Of a stretch of 64,000 bases of DNA, positions 19,743-28,929 are shown piece by piece. The stretch is from the NCBI RefSeq assembly GCF_001243045.1, contig NZ_LN849007.1, forward strand, positions 2,316,285 through 2,380,284, given 5' to 3'. The DNA is from Clostridium niameyense. GTDB lineage: Bacteria; Bacillota; Clostridia; Clostridiales; Clostridiaceae. The number at the start of each line of letters is the position of its first letter. The first letter of the stretch is position 1. The notes beneath the pieces were generated by a model, which did not search any database, had not been told where the DNA came from, and worked only from the letters and a program-made list of their open reading frames with translations. The translations under genes and the position numbers were made by a program.

Positions 19743-20258
19743 TTATAAACTTAAAATTATTGCCTTATGACAATTTAAACTTTTATTCATATCAATTATT
19801 CTTTGATTCTTTGAACCCCTATATTTTAAAGATGTATCTTTTTTGTGTTCTTGAAATTTACCATCTACTAAAACGTCAATATAACTAATGAATTCCTTCC
19901 AATTGTTATCTTCATTGCTTCTTTCTAAAATTTCCTCAAAAGTATACCCAGTATAACACCATATATTTAGGTTTAATTTTTTAATTTCTTTTGCTAGAAT
20001 AATTAATTTATCCACATGCTCAAATGGTTCCCCACCACTAAATGTAATCCCTCTTATTAGTGGCATATTATTTTTTATCCTATCTAAAATATTATCTAAA
20101 GAAACTCTATCTCCATAACAGAAAGACTGTATCTCTTTATTATGACATCCGTTGCAATTATGTTTACATCCAGATACAAATAAAACTGATCTTAATCCTG
20201 TTCCATTAACTAAAGAATTATCTAGAAATCCTGCCACTTGTAAATATATTTTTTTCAT
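19743..20258 (-). CDS. nrdG: Anaerobic ribonucleotide reductase activating protein
   Basis: Radical-SAM activase that generates the glycyl radical on NrdD. The cluster motif C31-x3-C35-x2-C38 (GCKHNCNGCHN) is followed by GITFSGGEP near residue 95. Length (171 residues) is normal. The gene is 18 bases downstream of nrdD and has GAAGGGA before its ATG, so it is translated from the same transcript and shares NrdR-type control. It acts only under anoxia. Confidence 0.93.
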   Translation of the reverse strand: MKKIYLQVAGFLDNSLVNGTGLRSVLFVSGCKHNCNGCHNKEIQSFCYGDRVSLDNILDRIKNNMPLIRGITFSGGEPFEHVDKLIILAKEIKKLNLNIWCYTGYTFEEILERSNEDNNWKEFISYIDVLVDGKFQEHKKDTSLKYRGSKNQRIIDMNKSLNCHKAIILSL

Positions 20259-20276
20259 AATAATCCCTTCTATCTA

Positions 20277-22418
20277 TTATAAATTATAGGATTTTATATG
20301 ATTTGAACTGTGGGAAGTTCTATCAGCTCTTTCTGCTACCTTTCCTGTGCCAAATCTCTCATCTAAACTTAAATATCCTGTTACCCTAGATATTCCTTGA
20401 ATATCATTACTACCACAATGATTACATTTATGTTCTTCTACTTTTAAATAAGAACCACAATTTCTACAATATTTTATATGAAAATTTATTCCCATATAGG
20501 ATATATTAGTATTAGTGTAAGAGTATCTTATTATATCTTCTATAACATCCTCTGTTGGATAATCATCTAACTCTATATAAGTTATATGACCTCCATTACA
20601 TAGTTTATGATAAGGTGCTTCTATATTTATTTTATCTTTTATTGATATAGAATATCCTACTGGAATATGGTAACTATTAGTATAGTAATCTTTATCTGTA
20701 ACACCTTCTATAATACCAAAAACTTTTTTATCTTGAATTATAAATTTTCCACTTAAACCCTCTGCTGGTGTAGCATAACAACTCCAATTTAGGTTATCTT
20801 TCTTCTTGTATTTATCACAAAATTCTCTTATATAATTTATTATTTTTAATCCTAATTCTCTAGCTTCCTTTGTTTCTCCATGATGGCTACCGATAAGTGC
20901 TGTCAGAGTTTCTGCAAGCCCTATAAATCCTATAGCCCAACTTCCTTGCTTTAATATAGGTTCAATAGAATCTTCAGGATTTAAACCTTCTGATCCTTTC
21001 ATAAGTCCTTGACCCGCAACAAAAGGTAAATCCTTAACTTTTAAATTTTTTAAAACATCATATCTATGAAGTAAAGCTTCTCTTACTAATTCTAATTTAC
21101 TATCTAATAAAGTAAAAAATTTAGTTAAATCATGTTTAGCCAATATACCGATTCTAGGTAAGTTAATTGTAGTTGGAGCTATATTACCTCTTCCTGCTGG
21201 ACCTTCATCTCCGTTTATATTAGAACATACATAAGTTCTACATCCCATAGTTGCAGGTATTATTCCCTTATCATAATATTCTTTATTAAAATCTGCATCT
21301 AAATTCATAAATGTAGGATTCATTCTTTTACCTGCTATATTACATGCTAATTTAAATAGATAATAGTATGGATCTTGTGATTCCCTATTTACTCCTTTTT
21401 TAACTCTAAATATTATATTAGGAAATATAGGTTGTTCTCCTTTACCTAATCCTTTTTCATACTCTTTCAAAAATATTTCACATATTAAAGCTGCATCTTT
21501 ATTTTCAGGTATTCCTATATTAATAGAACTAAATGGCACCTGAGATCCTGCTCGAGAGTGCATTGTATTTAAATTATAAACTATACCTTGCATTGCTTGG
21601 TGTATGCGTTCTTCTAATCTTTGTTCCACTAATTTATTAACATTTTCTTCATCTATATTATTTTTATCATATCCTAGATTCTCTAGATTACTTAATACTT
21701 CTTTTCTTAACTCTTGTCTTGTAGGCTCAACAAATAAACCTAAATCATTATCAAAATTAACATGAGCTTGACCACCGAACATATCATTTTGCGTAGATTG
21801 AAGAAGTATACAACTTAACTCAGCTGCACTTTCTATTCTTTTTGGAGGATTAATTGTTCCGTATCCAGTATTAAATCCTCTTTGTAGAATTTTACCTGTG
21901 TCTATATTTAAGCAATTTATAGTTAGATTATAGCTATCTAAATCATGATAATATATATCTCCGTTCTCATGTGCTTTGGCTAAATGCTTTGACATACTAG
22001 ATAAGTTGTGCCATTTATTAGATTCACTTGCAATTCTTAATAATTTAGAGCTAAAATTATTTCCTACATTTGCATTATCCCTATCAGTTTCTACACCTAT
22101 TTTCTCTATAACCTTCATTAGGTCTGATTTTAATTCCCTTATTTTCGTTCTTTCTCTTCTATAATTACAATAAGCTTTACCTATTTCCCTAAAGTTATTT
22201 TCCATTAAAGTTTTTTGTACTATATTTTGAATTTCTTCTACAGTAATTTCTTCTGTAAACCTAGCTTCTATCTTCTTTAACGCCTTTTGTGTTAAATCTA
22301 TGTATTCACTTTCTTTCATATCAAATGCTATTTCCTCTGCAGCACCTTTTATGGCATTAGTTATTTTCACTGCATCAAATTCCGCTTTTCTACCATCTCT
22401 CTTTACAACATATAGCAT
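20277..22418 (-). CDS. nrdD: Anaerobic ribonucleoside-triphosphate reductase
   Basis: Class III reductase making dNTPs without oxygen. An N-terminal ATP-cone (VVKRDGRKAEFDAVKITNAI, residues 4-23) gives allosteric control. Near the C-terminus a four-cysteine zinc site (CRNCG and CNHCG, about 655-672) is followed by the glycyl-radical loop RVTGYL (about 680). The 713-residue length is normal. NrdG is the downstream partner. GGGAGGAATTATA precedes the ATG; the promoter and a candidate NrdR box lie directly upstream. Confidence 0.95.
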   Translation of the reverse strand: MLYVVKRDGRKAEFDAVKITNAIKGAAEEIAFDMKESEYIDLTQKALKKIEARFTEEITVEEIQNIVQKTLMENNFREIGKAYCNYRRERTKIRELKSDLMKVIEKIGVETDRDNANVGNNFSSKLLRIASESNKWHNLSSMSKHLAKAHENGDIYYHDLDSYNLTINCLNIDTGKILQRGFNTGYGTINPPKRIESAAELSCILLQSTQNDMFGGQAHVNFDNDLGLFVEPTRQELRKEVLSNLENLGYDKNNIDEENVNKLVEQRLEERIHQAMQGIVYNLNTMHSRAGSQVPFSSINIGIPENKDAALICEIFLKEYEKGLGKGEQPIFPNIIFRVKKGVNRESQDPYYYLFKLACNIAGKRMNPTFMNLDADFNKEYYDKGIIPATMGCRTYVCSNINGDEGPAGRGNIAPTTINLPRIGILAKHDLTKFFTLLDSKLELVREALLHRYDVLKNLKVKDLPFVAGQGLMKGSEGLNPEDSIEPILKQGSWAIGFIGLAETLTALIGSHHGETKEARELGLKIINYIREFCDKYKKKDNLNWSCYATPAEGLSGKFIIQDKKVFGIIEGVTDKDYYTNSYHIPVGYSISIKDKINIEAPYHKLCNGGHITYIELDDYPTEDVIEDIIRYSYTNTNISYMGINFHIKYCRNCGSYLKVEEHKCNHCGSNDIQGISRVTGYLSLDERFGTGKVAERADRTSHSSNHIKSYNL

Positions 22419-22434
22419 TTATAATTCCTCCCGA

Positions 22435-22494
22435 CTACAATATATTGTGCACATGTACTTTGACTATTATACTATCTTAAAAATTTTTCAGCAA
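22435..22494 (-). promoter_or_regulatory. nrdD promoter with NrdR-type operator
   Basis: On the minus strand TTGCTG (22489-22494) and TATAAT (22466-22471) are 17 bases apart. The core CAATATATTG at 22438-22447 fits every position of the NrdR-box core (C-W-A-T-A-T-A-T-W-G) as I recall it. It lies just after the expected transcript start and before the ribosome site, where a repressor would block transcription. A second box in the usual tandem position was not clear. Confidence 0.65.
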
Positions 22495-22658
22495 TTTTAT
22501 ATTTAAATAAATAATAAGATTAAGTTTAATTACTATACATTATCTAGCTTTTATATTAAATTTTATATTAAGTATATACTTGATATTTATAATAATTCAT
22601 ATTTTATTAGAAAATTGTAGGAATATCCAATTTATTTGAATATCTTGATAAAAAAATA

Positions 22659-22701
22659 AGAATAAAATATACATATTCTACTTTTATGTATATCTTATTC
22701 T
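22659..22701 (-). terminator. Terminator of the ClC gene
   Basis: An imperfect inverted repeat (AGAATAAAATATACATA facing ATGTATATCTTATTCT) lies 25 bases past the ClC stop. The rest of the 300-base gap to nrdD is AT-rich and shows no gene. Confidence 0.6.
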
Positions 22702-22725
22702 AAAAAAATACAAATAAATTAAAAA

Positions 22726-24309
22726 CTAAAATTTTTCACATAAATCTCTTAACTTTTCTCTAACGCTAGTTTTATTATCTTCATTAACTAACACTAAAAT
22801 ATAATCTCCTCTTAATATTTTAGTATCCCCTTTGGGTATTATTTCCTTTCCACCTCTATCTATAGAAACTATTAATGCATCATGTGGTATTTTTATATCT
22901 CTTACTAATTTATTTTCAATATCTGATCCTTGATGAACAACATATTTTATAAATGTCTTTCCTTCCTCAATCTTCTTTTTATATTTTTTCTCCTTATTTA
23001 TTTGTCTATCAAGAAGTGATTCATATATTGGATCACTTCCCAACAAATCTGCTACTAAATAAGCTACTGTACATATAATTGTAACAGTTAGTAAATGTGT
23101 AAATGAGCCACTCATTTCACATATTAGCATTATTCCTGTTATTGGAGCCCTAACAATAGACGTAAACATTCCTGCCATGGCTAATATTGTAAAGGTACAC
23201 ACATAATTAGAGCTAATTCCAAAAATCATAACAGATGTTTCTCCAAATATTGCCCCCAATAATCCTCCCAATACTAACAATGGAAATAGTATTCCTCCAG
23301 GAGAACCCGAGCTAAAGCTTATTATCGAAAATATAAACTTAATAAGTAAAAGTATGATTGCAGTTTTCAAAACTATTTCTTGTTTTAGTAATCCATAAAT
23401 TATTTCATTTCCACCTCCTAAAACTTTAGGACATAGAATTCCAAATATGATAGCAAAAATAAAAGGTATTACTAATCTTATTCTTACAGATTTTATTTTT
23501 CCATACATATCTTGAGTTTTTAAAATACTATAATTATAAATTGCTCCCGCAACTCCCAATAAAACTCCTAAAATAATCAACAAGGGATAATACTTAACAG
23601 GAATCACTTTTAGACCCCTTGCTCCTTTTATACTAAATAAAGGCTTGCCCCCTAAAATCTGCTTAGCTATAAAATCTGATGTTACTGATGCAGACATTGC
23701 TGCAAGTAGCACCAATGGAGAAAAGTTTTTATGAACTTCTTCTAATGCAAATATAACTCCTGCAAAAGGTGCGTTAAATGCAGCTGCTAAACCCGCGCTA
23801 GCACCACTAGTTAATAAAAATCTCTCTTCTAATTCTACTCTTTTGAAAATTCTAGATACTATTTGTCCACAACTTGCACCTAACTGTATAGATGGGCCTT
23901 CTCTTCCTAAAGATAATCCTGCTCCAATCGCTATTACTCCACCTACAAACTTATTTATAAGAATTTTAAATGGGGATACTTTAAAATATCCTGTCAAAAT
24001 ACCCTCTACTTGGGGAATACCACTTCCACTTATCATAGGATATTTTTCAACTAATACTCCAACTATATATCCACATAATATAAGTAATATTAATCCTAAA
24101 GGAATATAAATTTTATTGAAAGTTAAAAGTTTATATAATTCTTTTGTAAAATTCTCTGCCTTCCCAAGTAGCATTCTGTAGAAAACCACAACAAGTCCTG
24201 AAATTATACCTACTAAAATTCCTTCTAAAAGTATTCTTAATTTTAGTCCATGCAAAGTTTCATATAATTGTCTTACACAACAGCTATTTTTATTATTTTT
24301 AGTATTCAC
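22726..24309 (-). CDS. ClC-family chloride/proton antiporter with RCK-C (TrkA-C) domain
   Basis: A membrane protein of about 527 residues. The selectivity-filter segments are all present: GSGIPQ (about 105), GREGPSIQLGA (about 145) with the gating glutamate, and GSPGGILFPLL (about 350). A pair EE after the second filter (FALEEVHKNF) occupies the place of the proton glutamate of the E. coli exchanger, so Cl-/H+ exchange is likely. The last 80 residues form a cytosolic TrkA-C-like regulatory domain. The longest frame begins at a GTG at 24321 that overlaps the GGAAGTG ribosome site; the GTG at 24309 is better spaced. Confidence 0.87.
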   Translation of the reverse strand: MNTKNNKNSCCVRQLYETLHGLKLRILLEGILVGIISGLVVVFYRMLLGKAENFTKELYKLLTFNKIYIPLGLILLILCGYIVGVLVEKYPMISGSGIPQVEGILTGYFKVSPFKILINKFVGGVIAIGAGLSLGREGPSIQLGASCGQIVSRIFKRVELEERFLLTSGASAGLAAAFNAPFAGVIFALEEVHKNFSPLVLLAAMSASVTSDFIAKQILGGKPLFSIKGARGLKVIPVKYYPLLIILGVLLGVAGAIYNYSILKTQDMYGKIKSVRIRLVIPFIFAIIFGILCPKVLGGGNEIIYGLLKQEIVLKTAIILLLIKFIFSIISFSSGSPGGILFPLLVLGGLLGAIFGETSVMIFGISSNYVCTFTILAMAGMFTSIVRAPITGIMLICEMSGSFTHLLTVTIICTVAYLVADLLGSDPIYESLLDRQINKEKKYKKKIEEGKTFIKYVVHQGSDIENKLVRDIKIPHDALIVSIDRGGKEIIPKGDTKILRGDYILVLVNEDNKTSVREKLRDLCEKF

Positions 24310-24359
24310 TATTATGTTCACTTCCTTATTCTTTAATAATATTATACTATTAAAGAAAC

Positions 24360-25451
24360 TTAAAACGTTAATATTTTAAGCTTATTTTTTCTTTTATTTT
24401 TATACATATTTTTATCTGCTAAACTAACTATTTCTTCCCAATTCATACCTTGGCATTCACTGAAAAAACATATTCCATAACTAAAATTTACTACTATATT
24501 ATATATTTTTGTATCATTTAAATAACTTCTTATCTTTTCCATTTTATTTATAACACCTTTTTTTGATATATCATAGAATAAAATTGCAAATTCGTCTCCA
24601 CCTATCCTAAACAATGTATATTCACCATCTAAATTTTCCTTAATTATGTTACAAAAGTTCTTTAATATTTTATCTCCTATTATATGACCATATAAATCAT
24701 TAATATTTTTGAACTTATCAATATCAATTATTACCAATGCTTGATTTTTATCTTTCCTTAATTTTTCTACATTACCTTTTATAACTTTATGAAAACATCT
24801 TTTATTATAAGTTCCTGTAAGTTCATCATAATTAACTAGATACATTAATTTTTCTTTAGTAATTATACCTTTTATAACTAATTGCAATTGATTTTTTATA
24901 TAATCAATTAAAATTATATCGTCTCTTTTAAAAATATAATCCTTTTTCTCACAATCTATATTCATAACACCTATAATATTATTGTCTATGTATATAGGTG
25001 AACAAATTAAACAACTTAAATTTAAAGCATTTAATTTTTTCAGCTTGTCCACTGTGTCAATGCTTAAATTATCTTCATCAAATTTACAAGGATTTTTAAT
25101 TAACGTAGTTTCTTTAAAATTATTAAGTTTATATAAGTAAATCTCCTCTTTTTTTAATGTTAAATTTTTTACATTAGGAGAATATCCTACTAAACTGGCA
25201 TAGTAAAATTGATTTTTATCATTTAACATTAATATGCTTCCTTTACTTGCCTTAGGAATACTCTCTATAGCTACTTTTAAAGCTAATTCATATATTTTAT
25301 TTATATCATCTTCTTTTACAGCAGTTTCTGCTACAAAGTAAATTTTATTCTTTATATTATGCATTTTTTTTATATATTTTTTTAATTTCCATATTATTAT
25401 CAATTCTAAAATAATTAAAAATATAAATGAATAAAATAACAAATTAAACAA
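24360..25451 (-). CDS. Membrane-anchored GAF-GGDEF diguanylate cyclase
   Basis: A 363-residue signalling protein with one N-terminal membrane helix (about residues 3-22), a GAF-like sensor domain (about 40-195) and a GGDEF domain. The active-site loop is RIGGDEFAIL (about 281-290), intact, so cyclic-di-GMP synthesis is expected. No RxxD inhibitory site is seen five residues before it, suggesting no product inhibition. Start is a TTG with GGGAG six to seven bases upstream. The gene is separate from the ClC gene by 39 bases and could be read through into it; the signal sensed is unknown. Confidence 0.85.
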   Translation of the reverse strand: MFNLLFYSFIFLIILELIIIWKLKKYIKKMHNIKNKIYFVAETAVKEDDINKIYELALKVAIESIPKASKGSILMLNDKNQFYYASLVGYSPNVKNLTLKKEEIYLYKLNNFKETTLIKNPCKFDEDNLSIDTVDKLKKLNALNLSCLICSPIYIDNNIIGVMNIDCEKKDYIFKRDDIILIDYIKNQLQLVIKGIITKEKLMYLVNYDELTGTYNKRCFHKVIKGNVEKLRKDKNQALVIIDIDKFKNINDLYGHIIGDKILKNFCNIIKENLDGEYTLFRIGGDEFAILFYDISKKGVINKMEKIRSYLNDTKIYNIVVNFSYGICFFSECQGMNWEEIVSLADKNMYKNKRKNKLKILTF

Positions 25452-25604
25452 AATAATCTCCCTTTTTAATTTAATAGTTATATTTACAAATTTATCATAT
25501 TTTTTTATAATTATCGACCCTTAAAACACAATATTAATATAAATAAAAAATATATAAGGAATAATATTAATATAATTTTAAAAACTATATATTGAGGTGA
25601 TATT

Positions 25605-25781
25605 ATGCTAGGAGAAATTATTGATGTAAAATCAAATGAAATTATTGTAAGATTATCTAACGGAATAATTACCAATATTGAGCTTTATAATTCTGATAAA
25701 AATCTTAAAATTGGAGATAAAATACCTATAAATACTTTTCAATATAATATTAATAATAAAATTTATAATAACTTTTTTTAA
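25605..25781 (+). CDS. Small 58-residue protein, unknown function
   Basis: A short open frame with a very good ribosome site (TGAGGTGAT, six bases before ATG). It encodes MLGEIIDVKSNEIIVRLSNG followed by a KIGDKIPI turn, alternating beta-type residues like a small barrel (SH3- or S1-like) that could bind a ligand or nucleic acid. It reads rightward, divergent from the GGDEF gene and convergent with the ferredoxin gene, ending ten bases from it. It was not recognised as a named family. Translation signals and conserved-looking hydrophobic pattern support it. Confidence 0.55.
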   Translation: MLGEIIDVKSNEIIVRLSNGIITNIELYNSDKNLKIGDKIPINTFQYNINNKIYNNFF

Positions 25782-25791
25782 TTATTATAAA

Positions 25792-25983
25792 TTATATAAT
25801 AGATCGTATAGCATTAACTGGGCACGCGTACTCTGCCTCTTTAACATATTGCTCTTTATCTGTTGGAATGGGTTCAAAAACTACTTCTGCCTTACCTCCA
25901 TCATTTAATTTAAACATTCCGTCTGATAATTCAGGACATAATCCACAACCTATACATAAATCTTTATCTACTTCTGCTTTCAT
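25792..25983 (-). CDS. Single-cluster [4Fe-4S] ferredoxin
   Basis: A 63-residue acidic electron carrier. C10-x2-C13-x2-C16 and C54 (ACPVNAI) provide the four ligands of one [4Fe-4S] cluster, as in Thermotoga- or Desulfovibrio-type ferredoxins; the second cluster of the clostridial 2[4Fe-4S] type is absent. AAGGAGG precedes the ATG. Its partner is unknown; it stands alone next to the Mrp ATPase gene, from which a strong terminator separates it. Confidence 0.9.
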   Translation of the reverse strand: MKAEVDKDLCIGCGLCPELSDGMFKLNDGGKAEVVFEPIPTDKEQYVKEAEYACPVNAIRSII

Positions 25984-26068
25984 TGTTTTCCTCCTTATAA
26001 ATATATAAATTAATTTATATATTTATATTTATCTTTTATTTAGTTTTTATACTTATAATAAAAGCCAA

Positions 26069-26111
26069 AAAATAAAACACTATTTTTATGAATCAAAATA
26101 GTGTTTTATTT
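26069..26111. terminator. Strong terminator after the Mrp gene
   Basis: AAAATAAAACACTATTTT is perfectly repeated inverted across a seven-base loop. It follows the Mrp gene stop on the minus strand. Confidence 0.85.
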
Positions 26112-26133
26112 TTAATTATTTAAATTTATATAA

Positions 26134-26982
26134 TTATTTTATATTTTTAAGTTTTTTAAAATTCTCGTATAAACTACTATACTCTATACCTTCATTAATA
26201 AATTCCTCTACTATTCCTGTTTCAACTTTTTCTGCTAAATCTAAATCTATAGGCATTTCTTCAATTAGGGGTACTCCTAAATATTTTACATGCTCTTGTG
26301 GTGATTTTTTACTAAATACTCTTAGTTTTTCTCCACACTTATCACATTTTATATAGGACATATTTTCAACCACACCAATAACATCTATATCCATCTTCTC
26401 TATCATTACTATTACTTTTTTAACTATCATTGAAACCATATCTTGTGGTGTTGATACTACAACCATACCTTGTAATGGTATACTTTGCATTACCGTTAAA
26501 GCTACATCTCCTGTTCCTGGAGGCATATCTATAAGTAAATAATCTAAATCTCCCCACTCAGTATCAGTATACATTTGAGTCAAAACGCCAGTAATAACTG
26601 GTCCTCTCCAAATTACTGGTTCATCTTCTTGTTCTGTAAGTAAATTTAAAGACATTACTTTTATACCTGATTTTGTTACTACAGGTTCAATTCTTACCTC
26701 TTCCGTATCTCCTATTTGAAATATAGAAGCTCTTTCTTTATTAATCCCAAAAAATCTTGGCATAGAAGGCCCTGTTATATCTCCATCTAAAACTCCAACC
26801 TTATAACCATCTTCTCTTAATTTGCTTGCTAATACCCCTGTAATAGTAGACTTACCAACCCCACCTTTTCCACTAATTACACCTATTATATTTTTTACCT
26901 TCCCATATTTAGGTAAATCCTTAGAGCAGCTTCCCTCACTACTGCAGCTACCTTTGCTTGGACAGCTATCACAATTACTCAT
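26134..26982 (-). CDS. Mrp/NBP35-type P-loop ATPase, Fe-S cluster carrier
   Basis: A 282-residue member of the Mrp/ApbC family that carries and transfers [4Fe-4S] clusters. The N-terminus is cysteine-rich (CDSCPSKGSCSSEGSC), as in Nbp35-like proteins. The deviant Walker A GKGGVGKST (about residues 40-48) and the DMPPGTGDVALT motif (about 140) are intact, and CDKCG near residue 220 is the cluster-binding CxxC. The longest frame starts at TTG 26997, but GGGAGGT lies before the ATG at 26982, so ATG is used. A ferredoxin gene adjoins it. Confidence 0.9.
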   Translation of the reverse strand: MSNCDSCPSKGSCSSEGSCSKDLPKYGKVKNIIGVISGKGGVGKSTITGVLASKLREDGYKVGVLDGDITGPSMPRFFGINKERASIFQIGDTEEVRIEPVVTKSGIKVMSLNLLTEQEDEPVIWRGPVITGVLTQMYTDTEWGDLDYLLIDMPPGTGDVALTVMQSIPLQGMVVVSTPQDMVSMIVKKVIVMIEKMDIDVIGVVENMSYIKCDKCGEKLRVFSKKSPQEHVKYLGVPLIEEMPIDLDLAEKVETGIVEEFINEGIEYSSLYENFKKLKNIK

Positions 26983-27141
26983 ATTTCTACCTCCCAATGT
27001 ATCATTTAAAATTTTATATTGTAATTATACCACTTATAATGTTATTATCAAATGCCATAAATACATTTAAGCTTTATTTACTTTATATTTGATGACTTAC
27101 TAAATAAATACAACACCTTCTAGAAAAATAATTATTATAAA

Positions 27142-27167
27142 AAATACAGATTTCTCAATCTGTATTT
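27142..27167 (-). terminator. Terminator of the lipoprotein gene
   Basis: AAATACAGATT faces AATCTGTATTT across a four-base loop, directly after the stop codon on the minus strand, followed by T residues. Confidence 0.75.
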
Positions 27168-27171
27168 AAAT

Positions 27172-28014
27172 CTAAAAATTATCTGATTTCTTATCTAGTA
27201 TTTGTATATCCCATCTACCATTTTTATATTCATTCATTATATAATATTTTTTCTCTGTTCTGTTGTTTTTATTATATATATTTACTATAGCTTTATACAT
27301 AGTAGACTTATACCCTTCTGTTCTTATATTTAAAACTATATTATAATCCCTATCATCTTTTGTGACTATAGATACATTTTTAAAATTATTAGTCAAATCT
27401 ATTTTAAATTCTTCTAAATCTGTAGATAATATAAATTTAGATATATCTACATCATCTTTTAAATTTATACCAACTTTATTTTTATTATTTTTATCTACAC
27501 CATATTTTTTTAATACCTGTATTATAGATTTATAATATACATCTTCAAAATCTTTAGGTTTTCTTATAGTCCAAAAACTTTTTATTATATCATTATCTAT
27601 TCTCTTAGATACAATATATATTCTATTATTGCTATATAAGTTTCCAGCATCCTTTTTATCTAGTCCTGCAATATAATTAAATTTATGAACTTTATTATTT
27701 CCTTCATCCATTTCAAATATATAATCTGGTTCCAATTTAGATTTTGTGGATGCAGGCTTTGCTGTTGATAAAATATTATAAAGCTCTCCTATAGCCTTTT
27801 TATCTGTAACTACAAATCTAAAGCCTTTATCCCTTGTATTCTGTATTACTATTTTTTGTATTTTATTTTCTTTTATATATTCAAAATCTTTATTTTTCAA
27901 TCCAAACTTTACTTTTACTTTATCTATACTTTCACATCCAGTAATAGAAAAACTTAAAATAAATATTAGAAAAATAAAAATATATTTATGATTAAACTTA
28001 TTTTTAGTTTTCAT
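27172..28014 (-). CDS. Putative lipoprotein, unknown function
   Basis: A 280-residue secreted lipoprotein: Lys-rich start, hydrophobic helix and lipobox SITGC at about residue 26. The mature part is Lys- and Asn-rich, mixed alpha/beta, with no catalytic motif that I recognise; the pattern of a short N-terminal domain (VVTDKKAIGELYNIL) followed by a larger one is typical of clostridial envelope proteins of unknown role. The longest frame begins at TTG 28038; ATG at 28014 is taken because the signal peptide starts there, although its GGAGGT site is 12 bases away. Confidence 0.7.
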   Translation of the reverse strand: MKTKNKFNHKYIFIFLIFILSFSITGCESIDKVKVKFGLKNKDFEYIKENKIQKIVIQNTRDKGFRFVVTDKKAIGELYNILSTAKPASTKSKLEPDYIFEMDEGNNKVHKFNYIAGLDKKDAGNLYSNNRIYIVSKRIDNDIIKSFWTIRKPKDFEDVYYKSIIQVLKKYGVDKNNKNKVGINLKDDVDISKFILSTDLEEFKIDLTNNFKNVSIVTKDDRDYNIVLNIRTEGYKSTMYKAIVNIYNKNNRTEKKYYIMNEYKNGRWDIQILDKKSDNF

Positions 28015-28141
28015 AAATAATCTTTTACCTCCAATCAAATTAACATATCCTTATATTTAAATTATAATTTCTAGTAATATGCCTTTCTTTAAGAATAAAA
28101 TATAACAACATTATAACATAATTTTTTTGCTTGTAAATTAA

Positions 28142-28176
28142 ATAACCATTGTACCTTATGTAAGTACAATGGTTAT
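28142..28176. terminator. Hairpin between two envelope-protein genes
   Basis: ATAACCATTGTAC faces GTACAATGGTTAT across a nine-base loop directly after the stop of the leftward gene. The long T run is on the plus side, so on the minus strand it is only a weak terminator. Confidence 0.5.
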
Positions 28177-28178
28177 TT

Positions 28179-28787
28179 TTATTTTTTATATTTAAATGTT
28201 TGTAATATTGTTTCAAATACAGTTGTAATACTTTCTTGAAAGTCTTTATCATCCATAAAAAAAGAAATTCTAAAAAATTTATCTTTATCTTTTATAAAGT
28301 ATTCATAAGCTCTATATTCTTTATCTTCTTTATCAGCGTTAGAATAATCACCTGTAATAGTATATTGAAGCATATATCCCTTTTTTTCATTTATTTTAAT
28401 GGTACTAACACTATATTCCTTATAACTAATATTTTGGCGATTAGATATATTTTTGCTATGATTCAAAAAGCTTTTTAAATCACCATTATAATTCCATACC
28501 TGAATAAATCCATGAATTCCACTTTTATCATCTCTAAAACTATTATTATAAATAATTTCACTACCTATATGATTATATTCCTCTGTTTTCCATCCTGAAG
28601 GAAGTTTGTAGCTTAACCTACCATTAAGACCTTTATATTCCTGGAATGAAGATATATTATTATGAATTAAAGCAGTTATTCTTAAACGTCCCTCAAAATT
28701 TTTTTCAAATACACACAAAATAAGCATTAACCCTATTATTATTATAGTAACACCTAATCTTTTTTTGTTTACCATTATAATATTCAT
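28179..28787 (-). CDS. Membrane-anchored protein, unknown function
   Basis: A 202-residue protein with one N-terminal membrane helix (about residues 11-27) and an extracytoplasmic domain that begins LSYKLPSGWK and ends SITTVFETILQTFKYKK. This is the layout of the PsbP/DUF1795-like lipoproteins and membrane proteins common in clostridia, but I cannot assign a function. The start is uncertain: a strong GGAGGTG lies about 36 bases before the ATG, with a perfect palindrome in between (see the next entry), and no start codon is available nearer. Confidence 0.65.
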   Translation of the reverse strand: MNIIMVNKKRLGVTIIIIGLMLILCVFEKNFEGRLRITALIHNNISSFQEYKGLNGRLSYKLPSGWKTEEYNHIGSEIIYNNSFRDDKSGIHGFIQVWNYNGDLKSFLNHSKNISNRQNISYKEYSVSTIKINEKKGYMLQYTITGDYSNADKEDKEYRAYEYFIKDKDKFFRISFFMDDKDFQESITTVFETILQTFKYKK

Positions 28788-28794
28788 ATATTAA

Positions 28795-28829
28795 ATCTAT
28801 TTATATAAATAGATATGACTTTCACCTCC
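28795..28829 (-). promoter_or_regulatory. Distant ribosome site separated from its start by a palindrome
   Basis: On the minus strand GGAGGTG (28823-28829) is followed after 8 bases by a 20-base palindrome (ATCTATTTA, TA, TAAATAGAT; 28795-28814) and, 7 bases later, by the ATG of the membrane protein. Folding of the palindrome would bring ribosome site and start closer. Confidence 0.4.
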
Positions 28830-28903
28830 AAAATAAACTTCTAATATCATTTATATGAAATAGACATAAGTATTATTATACTAAATATATATTAAATAAA
28901 ATT

Positions 28904-28929
28904 AAGAGGCATGACCTTTTCATGCCTCT
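28904..28929 (-). terminator. Terminator overlapping the end of the next gene
   Basis: AGAGGCATGA and TCATGCCTCT enclose a short loop; the arm begins at the stop codon of the adjoining leftward gene and runs into a T-rich stretch. Confidence 0.75.

Noticed and set aside
28040-28252. Open frame of 70 residues between the lipoprotein and membrane-protein genes
   Set aside because: It overlaps the end of the membrane-protein gene out of frame and includes the intergenic hairpin; no ribosome site.
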